A stretch of 64,000 bases of DNA from Ralstonia sp. UNC404CL21Col (lineage in GTDB: Bacteria; Pseudomonadota; Gammaproteobacteria; Burkholderiales; Burkholderiaceae): positions 744,001 through 808,000 of the forward strand of contig NZ_JIBE01000003.1 of assembly GCF_000620465.1 (NCBI RefSeq), given 5' to 3'. The notes under the pieces were generated by a model, which was not told where the DNA came from, searched no databases, and saw nothing but the letters and a program-made list of their open reading frames with translations. Below, piece after piece: positions 1 through 7,672 of this stretch (positions are counted from its first letter, which is position 1; every line of letters starts with the position of its first letter). Made by a program: the position numbers and the translations under genes.

Positions 1-1190
1 TCATTGCCAAGGCAGCCGGCCCGTACCTGTGGGACGCGGACGGCACCCGCTATATCGACTACGTCGGTTCGTGGGGTCCGATGATCGTCGGGCACGCGCA
101 TCCCGAAGTCGTGCGTGCCGTGCAGGACGTCGCGGCCGACAGCTTCTCGTTTGGCGCGCCCACCGAGGCCGAAGTCGTCATGGCCGAGGAAATCTGCAAG
201 CTCGTGCCGTCGATCGAGCAAGTGCGGCTCGTGTCGTCGGGCACCGAAGCGACCATGAGCGCCCTGCGCCTGGCGCGCGGCTTTACCGGGCGCGACCTGA
301 TCGTCAAGTTCGAAGGCTGCTATCACGGTCACGCCGACAGCCTGCTGGTCAAGGCCGGTTCGGGCCTGCTGACGTTTGCCGATACGACGCAGAACGCGCC
401 GTCTTCCGCCGGCGTGCCGGAAGACGTGGTCAAGCACACGATGGTGCTGCCGTACAACGACGTCGCCGCGCTGCGTGAGGCCTTTGCCCGCCACGGCAAG
501 GAAATCGCCGCCGTGATCGTCGAGCCGGTGGCCGGCAACATGAACCTCGTGCGTGGCAGCAACGAATTCCACCAGGCCATGCGTTCGCTGTGTACCGAGC
601 ACGGCGCCGTGCTGATCTTTGACGAGGTGATGACCGGCTTTCGCGTCGCGCTCGGTTGCGCGCAGGAGCTGTACGGCATCAAGCCGGACCTGACGTGCCT
701 GGGCAAGGTCATCGGCGGGGGCATGCCGGCCGCTGCGTTTGGCGGCCGCCGCGACATCATGGGATTCCTGGCGCCGCTGGGCAACGTGTACCAGGCCGGG
801 ACGCTGTCAGGAAATCCGCTGGCCGTGGCAGCCGGGCTCACCACGTTGCGGCTGATTGCGGCGGAGGGTTTCCATGATCGACTGGCCGCGCAAACACGCA
901 AGCTGGTGGATGGGCTGGCCGATATCGCACGTGAAGTTGGCGTGCCGTTTGCCGCGGACAGCGTGGGCGGAATGTTCGGCATCTACTTCCGCGAAGGCGT
1001 ACCGACGAGCTTTGCTGAAGTGACCAAGAGCGATGTTGGACGCTTCAATGCGTTCTTCCATGCGATGTTGGATCAGGGCGTGTATCTGGCGCCGTCTGCG
1101 TTTGAGGCTGGGTTTGTGTCTGCGACGCATGATGATGGGATTTTGGAGGCGACGTTTGAGGCGGCTCGGAAGGCGTTTAGGGCTGTTTGA
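1..1190 (+). CDS. hemL: Glutamate-1-semialdehyde 2,1-aminomutase (5' end outside window)
   Basis: PLP enzyme that converts glutamate-1-semialdehyde to 5-aminolevulinate in the C5 route of tetrapyrrole synthesis; cytosolic. The gene enters the window already open; the first complete codon is at position 3 (Ile-Ala-Lys) and the stop is TGA at 1188-1190. Visible family marks are the SSGTEA phosphate-binding stretch, the FDEVMTGFR segment carrying the PLP-contacting Asp, and the Schiff-base lysine in [10 protein letters not shown] (codon at 705). Roughly the last 395 of the family's usual 425-430 residues are present. Class-III aminotransferases look alike, but the GKVIGGGMP context and the C-terminal end match HemL well. 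Its upstream neighbours are not visible. Confidence 0.95.
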   Translation, partial: IAKAAGPYLWDADGTRYIDYVGSWGPMIVGHAHPEVVRAVQDVAADSFSFGAPTEAEVVMAEEICKLVPSIEQVRLVSSGTEATMSALRLARGFTGRDLIVKFEGCYHGHADSLLVKAGSGLLTFADTTQNAPSSAGVPEDVVKHTMVLPYNDVAALREAFARHGKEIAAVIVEPVAGNMNLVRGSNEFHQAMRSLCTEHGAVLIFDEVMTGFRVALGCAQELYGIKPDLTCLGKVIGGGMPAAAFGGRRDIMGFLAPLGNVYQAGTLSGNPLAVAAGLTTLRLIAAEGFHDRLAAQTRKLVDGLADIAREVGVPFAADSVGGMFGIYFREGVPTSFAEVTKSDVGRFNAFFHAMLDQGVYLAPSAFEAGFVSATHDDGILEATFEAARKAFRAV

Positions 1191-1209
1191 GCGCTAGTGG
1201 TGCATCCCT

Positions 1210-1700
1210 TGTTTCATCCCCTGCCGGGGCTGACTCACTTTCTTTGGTCTTGCCCAAAGAAAGTAAGCAAAGAAATGCGCGCCCGAGATGGCGAAGGATT
1301 CCTTGAATTTATGTCGCAGGGAGGGAGGGGAGGCAAACTCGCTGCGCTCAGACAGCCTCCCCTCTTTTTCCTCCCTGCAACAGAAATTCAAGGCGCCATC
1401 TAGGGCAGGAAAGTCAAAGGACAAAGCCACACCCTCGGGGCGCAAGCCCAAACGAAAAGGCCAACCTCGCGACGGGTTGGTCTTTTTCTTTTGACGTTGA
1501 GCCCTAGATGGCGCCTTGGATTTTTGTTGCGGGAAGGATAAAGAGGGGAGGCCTGTCTGAGCGCAGCGAGTTTGCCTCCCCTCCCTTCCCGCGACACAAA
1601 TCCAAGGGGAAGTCGCCATCTCGGGCGCGCCTTTCTTTTGCCTACTTTTCTTTGGCAAGACAAAGAAAAGTAGGTCGTGCCCGGCAGGGTACGAAAAGCA
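1210..1700. repeat. Large near-palindromic intergenic element
   Basis: The whole hemL-DapA gap is one imperfect inverted repeat of about 490 bp. The left arm (about 1210-1410) reads, in order, CCCTGCCGGGG, CTTTCTTTGGTCTTGCC, GCGCGCCCGAGATGGCG, GAGGGGAGGC, AACTCGCTGCGCTCAGACAG and GGCGCCATCTAGGGC. The right arm (about 1500-1695) carries the same blocks reverse-complemented in the opposite order. Each arm also holds its own hairpins, for example AAAGAAAAGTAGG facing CCTACTTTTCTTT at 1640-1675, and the centre (about 1455) has a GGCCAACC/GGGTTGGTC hairpin. Short ORFs cross it in several frames but look like by-products. There is no transposase and no obvious target duplication. Confidence 0.8.
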
Positions 1701-1721
1701 GGTGGACCACCAACAACAAAA

Positions 1722-2630
1722 TCAAACCCGCCCAACCACCTCCACCAACTCCCTCCCCACCCCCTCAGAAACCCCCATCATCGGCGCCCGCAACACATTC
1801 CGAATCAACCCCTCGGCAGCCAGCCAAGCCTTCAAAGGCCCAGGGTTCGTCTCGGCAAACAGCAACCGAATCACCGGTGCCAGCGCATGATGCAACCGCC
1901 GTGCATCGTTCAACCGCTGCTCCTGCACCGCCCTGGCCATCTCGACAAACAGCTCCGTGCGGACATGCGCGGCAGCAATGATCGCCCCGACACCGCCGGC
2001 GCACAGCGTGCCGAACACCTGCGCATCTTCCCCGGCCAGCACCTGCAACCGCCCGTCGGCGATGAGGCGCTGCGTCTTGTCCGCGTCGCCACCGCAATCC
2101 TTGATGCCGTGGATGTTGGGATGCGCCGCCAGCGCGAGCAGCGTGTCGGTGTCGATGTTTGCGCCGGTGCGATACGGAATGTCGTACAGCAGCACCGGCA
2201 CGGGCGAGGCATCGGCCAGTGCGGTGAAGTATTCGATGATCCCGCGCTGCGACGGGCGAATGTAGGAAGGCGCCGGAATCAGAAACGCTGCCGGCCGATG
2301 TTCGGCGAGGCGCAGCATTCGCTCGCGTACAGATGCGAGGGCGCTGCCCGAGACGCCCATCACCACGGGCAAACCGTCGGCGGCGGCACGTACCGTATCC
2401 AGCACGTCGGCCTGTTCCTGATCCGTCAGCGCTGCGGCTTCGCCGGTACTGCCACACGCCACGAAACCGGCAACGCCCAGCGCGCGGTACCGCACCACTA
2501 ATGTATACAGGGCGCCGTAGTCGACTGACCGTGCCGCGTCATCGGCAAACGGCGTCACGATGGGCACCCAGATGCCCGCATAAGACGGGCATTCGCGGGT
2601 GGACAGATGGGTGGATGCATTTTCAAGCAC
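1722..2630 (-). CDS. DapA-family (dihydrodipicolinate synthase-like) lyase
   Basis: Class-I aldolase-fold enzyme of 302 residues. It has the DapA active-site set: Ser61-Thr62 in CGSTGE, Tyr149 in LLYDIPYRTG with Arg154, and Schiff-base Lys177 in GIKD. Such enzymes condense or cleave pyruvate with an aldehyde; members include DapA, N-acetylneuraminate lyase and KDG aldolases. No lysine-pathway genes flank it, and the local context does not fix the substrate, so it is not called dapA. The start is GTG at 2630 behind CAGGAG. The gene stands alone, converging on hemL across the palindromic element. Confidence 0.85.
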   Translation of the reverse strand: MLENASTHLSTRECPSYAGIWVPIVTPFADDAARSVDYGALYTLVVRYRALGVAGFVACGSTGEAAALTDQEQADVLDTVRAAADGLPVVMGVSGSALASVRERMLRLAEHRPAAFLIPAPSYIRPSQRGIIEYFTALADASPVPVLLYDIPYRTGANIDTDTLLALAAHPNIHGIKDCGGDADKTQRLIADGRLQVLAGEDAQVFGTLCAGGVGAIIAAAHVRTELFVEMARAVQEQRLNDARRLHHALAPVIRLLFAETNPGPLKAWLAAEGLIRNVLRAPMMGVSEGVGRELVEVVGRV

Positions 2631-2722
2631 GACAACACTCCTGGACGAATCAACGACCGGTCAAAGAACCGTCAGAAGCGCTTCGGGAATGCGGCCCCGC
2701 GAGATGCGGGTGAGAGGCAACC

Positions 2723-2926
2723 GTGTCCAACGTATCGGTCAACCGCTGTTCCGTCGCCCATCTGACGGAACAGCGCTCCGGTCAGACGAGCGGCTGTTTG
2801 GTGGCTTTTTTGGCGCGCGCGAGCGTCGACATGGCCGACAGGCTGAATGCCGGTGCCGTGCTAATCGACGAGAAAGGGGAAATCGCGCGCATGGAAATTG
2901 TCAAAAAAGTCCCCATACCGTACTGA
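2723..2926 (+). CDS. Small hypothetical protein (67 aa)
   Basis: A GTG-started frame behind AGAGG in the gap between the divergent DapA-like gene and lemA. I do not recognise the family. The last 30 residues (MADRLNAGAVLIDEKGEIARM and onward to KKVPIPY) read like a real hydrophilic protein end with normal codon use, whereas the first half is less convincing and overlaps a perfect 12-bp hairpin at 2744-2775. A shorter version starting at the internal ATG near 2831 is possible. Confidence 0.4.
   Translation: MSNVSVNRCSVAHLTEQRSGQTSGCLVAFLARASVDMADRLNAGAVLIDEKGEIARMEIVKKVPIPY
2744..2775. repeat. Perfect 12-bp inverted repeat
   Basis: CGCTGTTCCGTC and its exact reverse complement are separated by 8 bases (GCCCATCT). 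There is no T-run on either side, so it is not a standard terminator. It lies about 115 bp upstream of the DapA-like start and 260 bp upstream of lemA, inside the small putative ORF. It could be an operator or an RNA hairpin. Confidence 0.7.
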
Positions 2927-3032
2927 TGTGTGACTGGGGCGTCAAGCGCATAAGCTAAAGTGCGCTGGAACGTCGTGAGGCGCTGTCAGTCTCATGCCAC
3001 ATTCTTTTCGGATTCAAGATCTAGAGGATTTC

Positions 3033-3659
3033 ATGACCCCTGCCCTGACCTTCCGCTCGACGCGTTTTTCGGTGCTGCGCTGGCTGGCACTGTCGTTGGC
3101 CGTGCTCGCCGCACCGTTTTTGTCTGCGTGCGGCTACAACGATTTCCAGGCGAAGGACGAAGCCACCAAAGCGGCCTGGGCCGAGGTGGTCAACCAATAC
3201 CAGCGCCGTGCCGACCTGATTCCGAACCTCGTCAACACGGTCAAGGGCTATGCCTCGCACGAGAAGGACACGCTGGAAGCCGTGACCAAGGCCCGCGCCG
3301 CGGCCACCAGCTTCCAGATCACGCCGGAGGTGCTGAACGACCCGGCGGCCTTCCAGAAATTCCAGCAGGTGCAGGGCGAGCTTTCGAGCGCGCTGTCGCG
3401 CCTGATGGCCGTGTCGGAAAACTACCCGCAGCTCAAGGCTGACCAGTCGTTCCGTGATCTGCAATCGCAGCTCGAAGGCACCGAGAACCGCATTACGGTG
3501 GCGCGTCAGCGTTACATCAAATCGGTGCAGGACTACAACGTGCTGGCCCGTAGCTTCCCGACCAACCTGACGGCCAAGGTGATGGGCTACCAAGTCAAGC
3601 CGAACTTCACGGTCGAGAACGAGAAGGGGATTTCCACCGCCCCGGCAGTGAAGTTCTGA
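3033..3659 (+). CDS. lemA: LemA family lipoprotein
   Basis: LemA-family protein of 208 residues with an N-terminal membrane signal and a lipobox LSAC (lipid Cys33), followed by the conserved YNDFQAKDE-like start of the LemA domain, the helical core containing RRADLIPNLVNTVKGY, and a SYNxxxRSFPTNL-type segment (here DYNVLARSFPTNL). LemA proteins are membrane-anchored helical bundles of uncertain function, commonly encoded beside TPM-domain proteins as here. The ATG at 3033 is chosen because AGAGGA lies just upstream; an in-frame ATG at 2994 lacks a ribosome site. The stop is 7 bases before the next gene, so this is the first gene of a three-gene operon. Confidence 0.93.
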   Translation: MTPALTFRSTRFSVLRWLALSLAVLAAPFLSACGYNDFQAKDEATKAAWAEVVNQYQRRADLIPNLVNTVKGYASHEKDTLEAVTKARAAATSFQITPEVLNDPAAFQKFQQVQGELSSALSRLMAVSENYPQLKADQSFRDLQSQLEGTENRITVARQRYIKSVQDYNVLARSFPTNLTAKVMGYQVKPNFTVENEKGISTAPAVKF

Positions 3660-3666
3660 CGAGCTG

Positions 3667-4548
3667 ATGACCATGTCGATGCGCGCGCGTGCCTGCTTCG
3701 CCTTCTTGCTGACTGCAGCCCTGTGGCTGGCTGCCGCGCTGTCTGCGCACGCGCAAAGCGACATGGTGGCCGTGCCGCCGCTGGCCGCGCGCGTGACCGA
3801 CCTGACCGGCACGCTCAGCGCCGAGCAGAAGAGCGCGCTCGAACAGGTGCTGGCCGATTACGAGCAGCAGCGCGGCAGCCAGATCTTTGTGCTGATGGTG
3901 CCGTCCACCGCGCCGGAACCCATCGAGGCGTATGGCATTCGCGTGGCCGATGCGTGGAAGGCCGGCCGCAAGGGCGTGGACGACGGCGCGATCATCCTCA
4001 TCGCCAAGGACAACCCGGCCTCGCTGCGCAAGATGCGTATCGAGGTGGGGCGCGGCCTGGAAGGTGCGCTGACGGACGCGCAATCCAAGCGTGTCCTGCA
4101 GGACGTGATGGCGCCGCACTTCCGCCAGGGCGATTTCTACGGCGGGCTGTCGGCGGGTATCTCGGCCATCCAGACCGTGATTGCCCAAGAAAGCCTGCCG
4201 CCGGCCGAGCGGGCGAAGCGTCAGCAATCTGGCGGCGGCATCGGCGATTGGCTGCCGGTGCTGTTTCCGCTGGCGATCATCGTGTTCTTCGTGCTGAGCG
4301 CGGCCATGCGCTCGGGCGGGCGCGTCACGGGCAGCCTGCCCGGCCGGCCCGGATCGCGCGTGGTGATGGGCAACCGCGGCTGGGGCCCCGGCACCATCGG
4401 CGGCCTGGGTGGCGGATTGGGCGGCGGCCTCGGCGGTGGCTGGGGACGCGGCGGCGGTGATTTCGGCGGCGGCAGTGGCGGTGGCGGCGGCTTTGGCGGC
4501 GGCGGCGGTGGCGATTTCGGTGGCGGTGGCGCCTCCGGCAACTGGTAA
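3667..4548 (+). CDS. TPM-domain membrane protein with glycine-rich tail
   Basis: 293 residues: signal peptide ending AHA-Q (about residue 29), a TPM domain (VTDLTGTLSAEQKSALEQ, the IRVADAWKAGRKGVDDGAIILIA segment, IEVGRGLEGALTD), a transmembrane helix near residues 195-216, and a tail of about 50 residues made almost wholly of Gly with a few Phe, Asp and Trp. This is the YgcG/TPM arrangement that accompanies LemA. The domain is extracytoplasmic; its biochemical role is unclear, although some TPM domains have been reported to hydrolyse phosphate esters. It begins 7 bases after lemA and is followed by a second TPM gene. Confidence 0.88.
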   Translation: MTMSMRARACFAFLLTAALWLAAALSAHAQSDMVAVPPLAARVTDLTGTLSAEQKSALEQVLADYEQQRGSQIFVLMVPSTAPEPIEAYGIRVADAWKAGRKGVDDGAIILIAKDNPASLRKMRIEVGRGLEGALTDAQSKRVLQDVMAPHFRQGDFYGGLSAGISAIQTVIAQESLPPAERAKRQQSGGGIGDWLPVLFPLAIIVFFVLSAAMRSGGRVTGSLPGRPGSRVVMGNRGWGPGTIGGLGGGLGGGLGGGWGRGGGDFGGGSGGGGGFGGGGGGDFGGGGASGNW

Positions 4549-4570
4549 CAGGCAGCAGGTAACGGCATCC

Positions 4571-5095
4571 ATGGCTTCCAAGACCCGACACCACCACGGC
4601 GCGCGCCGTGCCCTCACCCACCTGCTGACGACTTCGTCGCATGCCAGGCGCGCGTTTCCGCCGGCCGATCTGCAAAAGCTCGAAGCCGCCGTGCGAGAAG
4701 GCGAACAACGCCATCGCGGCGAAGTGCGTGTCGTCATCGAAAGCTCGCTGCCGGTGCGCGACGCGTGGGCCGGTGTGTCGCCGCGTCACCGCGCCCGCAT
4801 GCTGTTCGGGCTGCTGGAGGTGTGGAACACGCGCGAGCACGTTGGCGTGCTGCTCTACATCAACCTGGCCGATCACGCGGTTGAGATCCTGGCCGACCAC
4901 GGTATCGCCGCCAAAGTGGACGCTCACGCCTGGTGCACCATCTGCGAGACCATCACACGCGGCTTTGCGCAGCGCGTGGCCATGGCGCCGGTGCTCGATG
5001 CGCTGGCGCAGATCAACGACCTCCTCGCCGCACACGTGCCTTCCGATGGCACGCCGCGCACCAATGAGCTGAGCGACCGGCCAGTCGTGCTGTAA
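4571..5095 (+). CDS. TPM-domain protein without signal peptide
   Basis: 174-residue second TPM protein, third gene of the lemA operon. It has no signal peptide and a basic N-terminus. The core shows GEVRVVIESSLP, the WNTREHVGVLLYINLAD strand-turn and ADHGIAAKVDAHAW, all TPM-family features. The start ATG at 4571 (MASKTRHHHGARR) follows CAGCAGGTAACGGC; the frame stays open far upstream only as a shadow of the glycine-rich codons of its neighbour. It probably acts with LemA and the first TPM protein at the membrane; the specific role is unknown. Confidence 0.85.
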   Translation: MASKTRHHHGARRALTHLLTTSSHARRAFPPADLQKLEAAVREGEQRHRGEVRVVIESSLPVRDAWAGVSPRHRARMLFGLLEVWNTREHVGVLLYINLADHAVEILADHGIAAKVDAHAWCTICETITRGFAQRVAMAPVLDALAQINDLLAAHVPSDGTPRTNELSDRPVVL

Positions 5096-5736
5096 CGGCC
5101 CCGCGCTTCGTTCGTTTCCTTCTCTCCTTCCTCTGCCGTGCCCGGTCATGTTTCAGAAGTGAAACGGTTTTGACACATCGGGCCGCATCACGCCTGTCGG
5201 CCGCGCGCTTAATCCTTCCATACGAGGGAATGACCAGCGGCGCATCGGGCGTCAAGCTCAGGCCAAGGCTTTGCCGTAGGCCACCTCTCCGATACAGCAC
5301 GCCTTTTTTCCTGCAGCACGCCCATAACACGCCTCGCGGCCACACCGTGCTGGACGTCGCCGATGCATCGCATCTTGTCTTGGCAAAGGCCCGATGTTTC
5401 ATCAATGCACGCATTGCGGCGCTTGGCACCGATGGGGGCTTACCCGCGGGTTTTTGCGGCGCACAAATCGCATGCATCACTTTCACGTTTGGTATTTGCG
5501 CAAAACCTTCCATAGGCATCGTTTGCTGTATCGCAGGCGGCACAAAGTGCGCGTAACGCCCGGGATACACGCGCTGGCCAGTTGCCTGGGCTGGACACGG
5601 GCTCGCCTGCCCAGCCATTGAAAATCAAGGACTTAGCGGCAATGGCACGTTCGTCGCTCTGTTGCTCCCGCCGACATAGCAGCACGGTGTTTCGGAAAGA
5701 CAAGACAGAACCGACGCACACCTGAGGGGGTGGGAC
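5096..5736 (+). other. Intergenic region upstream of the tad locus
   Basis: About 640 bp without a convincing gene. A 128-codon open frame (5170-5556) has an unlikely amino-acid mix and no ribosome site. The downstream end holds a sigma-54-type promoter match at 5643-5658 and the GAGGGGGT ribosome site of the first pilin gene. Nothing else was recognised. Confidence 0.6.
5643..5658 (+). promoter_or_regulatory. Candidate sigma-54 (RpoN) promoter for the tad/flp locus
   Basis: TGGCACG-TTCG-TCGCT matches the -24/-12 consensus TGGCACG-N4-TTGCW at all but one position (C for T before the GC), with the invariant GG and GC correctly spaced. The predicted start, about 12 bp downstream, leaves a leader of roughly 65 bases before the GTG of flp1 at 5737. 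This is sequence-based only. Confidence 0.6.
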
Positions 5737-5952
5737 GTGGAAACCAAAGACCAACACATCAAGCGTCGCCAGACCGGTGCAGCCAGCGTGGAATACGCGC
5801 TGCTGCTGGTGATGGTGGCCTTGGTGCTGATTGCCGTCATGGCGAGCGTCGAAACCAGCGTGGGCGATTTCTGGAGCAACGCGGCATCGGTGTTGATGAC
5901 ACCCGGCGGGTTCGGATCATCGGGTTCGCAGGGCGGTGGTTCGGGTGGTTGA
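5737..5952 (+). CDS. flp: Flp family type IVb pilin (longer copy)
   Basis: 71-residue prepilin. A short basic leader ending ...RRQTGAA is followed by the Flp motif SVEYALLLVMVALVLIAVMA, with the Glu5-Tyr6 pair of type IVb pilins, and then the mature domain. Cleavage by the tad prepilin peptidase is expected at the GAA/S region. The last 15 residues are only Gly, Ser, Phe and Gln (GGFGSSGSQGGGSGG), which is unusual for Flp and absent from the second copy. The start is GTG at 5737 behind GAGGGGGT. It is the first gene after the sigma-54-type promoter. Confidence 0.9.
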   Translation: METKDQHIKRRQTGAASVEYALLLVMVALVLIAVMASVETSVGDFWSNAASVLMTPGGFGSSGSQGGGSGG

Positions 5953-6467
5953 TATTCCAAGGCCTGGGTAGCGCGCAATCGCACCACGGGCCGGTAGCAC
6001 ACAGCGCATGCCAGACGAGCAGCGCAGCGAACAGAACAGAAGACGTACGGGGAAGTTGTGAACGCGCTGGCACAAAGAGGCCAGCCGGCTGCAGGGACCG
6101 GCAACCCGCCGGGAGCGTCTGCGGTGAACACGGAAGTTGTTGCACTTTCAGGCGTGAGCCGGTCCCTGGAGGAATGGTGGACCAGCCCACGGCGCCCAGT
6201 GGACACCTGCTGCGATTTGCGGCGATGTCCGGGCGAGCGACCACCAGCGGCCACGCCGGTGCGAGCCCTGAGAACTGGTGAAGTCGGGGGAGCCTCTTGG
6301 TGTTGTCGTGCTCCGGAACATGCTGGCCTTCGCGCCGGTGTGGCACCGGTGTGCGCACACGATCTCCGGAACCCCTGGTTTGGCCTTGGCCGGCTTGTCT
6401 GGCCAGAACCCAGCGCCCGATCTTCAGCGGTGCGCCTTTCCTTGAACCATGACGTGAGGAGATTGAA
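5953..6467 (+). other. Spacer between the two flp pilin genes
   Basis: About 515 bp with no credible gene; a GTG-started frame at 6058-6471 has an unlikely composition rich in Arg, Pro, Cys and Trp. It contains an 11-bp inverted repeat (CAGGGACCGGC 6092-6102 / GCCGGTCCCTG 6158-6168) and an imperfect stem (about GGTTTGGCC / GGCCAGAACC) near 6377-6410 shortly before flp2. Such structures could separate or stabilise the two pilin mRNAs. Confidence 0.5.
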
Positions 6468-6644
6468 ATGAAAGCCATGATCAAGCGTTTCGTGCGCGAA
6501 GAAGACGGTGCAGCCGGCGTGGAATACGCACTGCTGCTGGCCTTTGTGGCTCTGGTGATGGTGACCTACGGGACCACCGTCAAGACCGCGGTCGGCGCCA
6601 TCTGGAATTCGATCGCAACCCAGCTGTCGACGGCCGCCGCCTGA
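6468..6644 (+). CDS. flp: Flp family type IVb pilin (short copy)
   Basis: 58-residue prepilin: MKAMIKRFVREEDGAAGVEYALLLAFVALVMV and then a short mature tail ending TQLSTAAA. The basic leader, the GVEYALL processing motif with Glu5-Tyr6, and the length of 55-60 residues are typical of Flp major pilins. The ribosome site GAGGAGATTGAA is strong. It follows the longer flp1 copy by 515 bp and precedes the peptidase gene tadV by 122 bp, a gap holding GC hairpins (CAGGTCCGG/CCGGGCCTG at 6666-6688 and CGCGGCA/TGCCGCG at 6712-6730) that may lower read-through from an abundant pilin message. Confidence 0.92.
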   Translation: MKAMIKRFVREEDGAAGVEYALLLAFVALVMVTYGTTVKTAVGAIWNSIATQLSTAAA

Positions 6645-6766
6645 GCAGTGCCAGTGCGCCCAGGTCAGGTCCGGCAGCCCCGGGCCTGATCCGGCCGAAT
6701 ACACGCTGGCCCGCGGCACCCGATGCCGCGCGGACAGCCAGAACAATCGCCCGAGAGGAACCCGAG

Positions 6767-7309
6767 ATGACCACCCTGACAAGCCTGAGCGCCCTGGCGA
6801 ACCTCAGCCTGATCGTGCTCATCGTGATGGCCGCAGCGAGCGACGTGCGCTCGCGCCGCATCCCGAACTGGCTGGTGGCATCGGGTCTCGTGGCAGCGCT
6901 TCTCGCGCAATGCCTCACACAGGGCTTCACCGCTGGCGCGCTCGCCTGGCTCGGTGGCGCAGCGGTGGGCATGGGCCTGTGCATCGGCGTCTATCTGCTC
7001 GGTGGAATGGGCGCCGGCGACGTGAAGCTGATGGGCGCGATCGGCGCCTTCATGGGGCCCTTCGGCGCCTTCCACATTGCCTTCGTGAGTTTTCTGGCAG
7101 GCGGGGTGCTCGCGCTTGCCATGGTGTTGCTGCGCCGTGACGCGCAACGCTCGTTTGCAGGAGTTTCAACGCTGCTGATGTCGCTGCCGTTCGGTGGCAA
7201 GGCCGTGCCTTCGCCGGACAGCGGGGGCAAGCGCAGCGGAACGATCCAGTTGCCGTACGCGGTGGCGTTTGCCGCAGGCACGTTACTGGTGAAGTGGGGA
7301 GTGTTGTAG
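6767..7309 (+). CDS. tadV: Prepilin peptidase TadV/CpaA
   Basis: 180-residue polytopic membrane aspartyl protease of the A24 family that trims Flp prepilins and TadE/TadF-type pseudopilins. Both catalytic aspartates are in place: Asp26 in AASDVRSRRIPNW and Asp85 in GMGAGDVKL. The N-terminal methylation domain of PilD is absent, as usual for TadV. The C-terminal part after the fourth helix (SLPFGGKAVPSPDSGGKR...) is hydrophilic and then ends in a last hydrophobic stretch. The start ATG at 6767 follows GAGAGGAACCCGAG. Confidence 0.93.
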   Translation: MTTLTSLSALANLSLIVLIVMAAASDVRSRRIPNWLVASGLVAALLAQCLTQGFTAGALAWLGGAAVGMGLCIGVYLLGGMGAGDVKLMGAIGAFMGPFGAFHIAFVSFLAGGVLALAMVLLRRDAQRSFAGVSTLLMSLPFGGKAVPSPDSGGKRSGTIQLPYAVAFAAGTLLVKWGVL

Positions 7310-7672
7310 CCGAGGGGGAAACACCTGACGCGTGCCGATGCGGTGCAAGACAAGCACACGGCGTCGCCGCAGTCAGCCTGACGGAATGAACGCCACCAGG
7401 CACGCGCCAGACACACAAGGCATCAAGGACCACGCAAGAACGGTCCAGGACCGGGGAGAAGTGACATGCGTCAATCCAGTCGCACCATCGGGCAAGCCAG
7501 GACCTGCGCGGCACCCCATCGCCACGCCTGTGGACCGCGTCCATCCTGGCACGCACCGCCCGCCTCCCCCTCTTCTTCGGCTGACCGGCGCCTTGGCCGG
7601 CCGTGCATGCCCGCTACGTGTCTTCGGACCAAGTGGCGGTGGGATTGAGAACCATCTGAGTGGGGTTGGGAA
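7310..7672 (+). other. Gap between tadV and rcpC
   Basis: About 360 bp without a gene I can support. A 60-codon frame at 7466-7648 has a strong ribosome site (GGGGAGAAGTGAC) but encodes an Arg/Pro/Cys-rich product unlike a real protein. No terminator with a T-run is visible, so the tad transcript may read through. Confidence 0.45.

Noticed and set aside
1508..1981. 157-codon plus frame and several others across the palindromic element
   Set aside because: They run through inverted-repeat sequence and into the antisense of the DapA-like gene; composition is not protein-like.
5170..5556. 128-codon frame upstream of flp1
   Set aside because: No ribosome site, odd Cys/Pro/Arg mix and no recognisable domain.
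7466..7648. 60-codon frame with strong ribosome site between tadV and rcpC
   Set aside because: The product is Arg/Pro/Cys-rich without structure; noted only in the gap entry.
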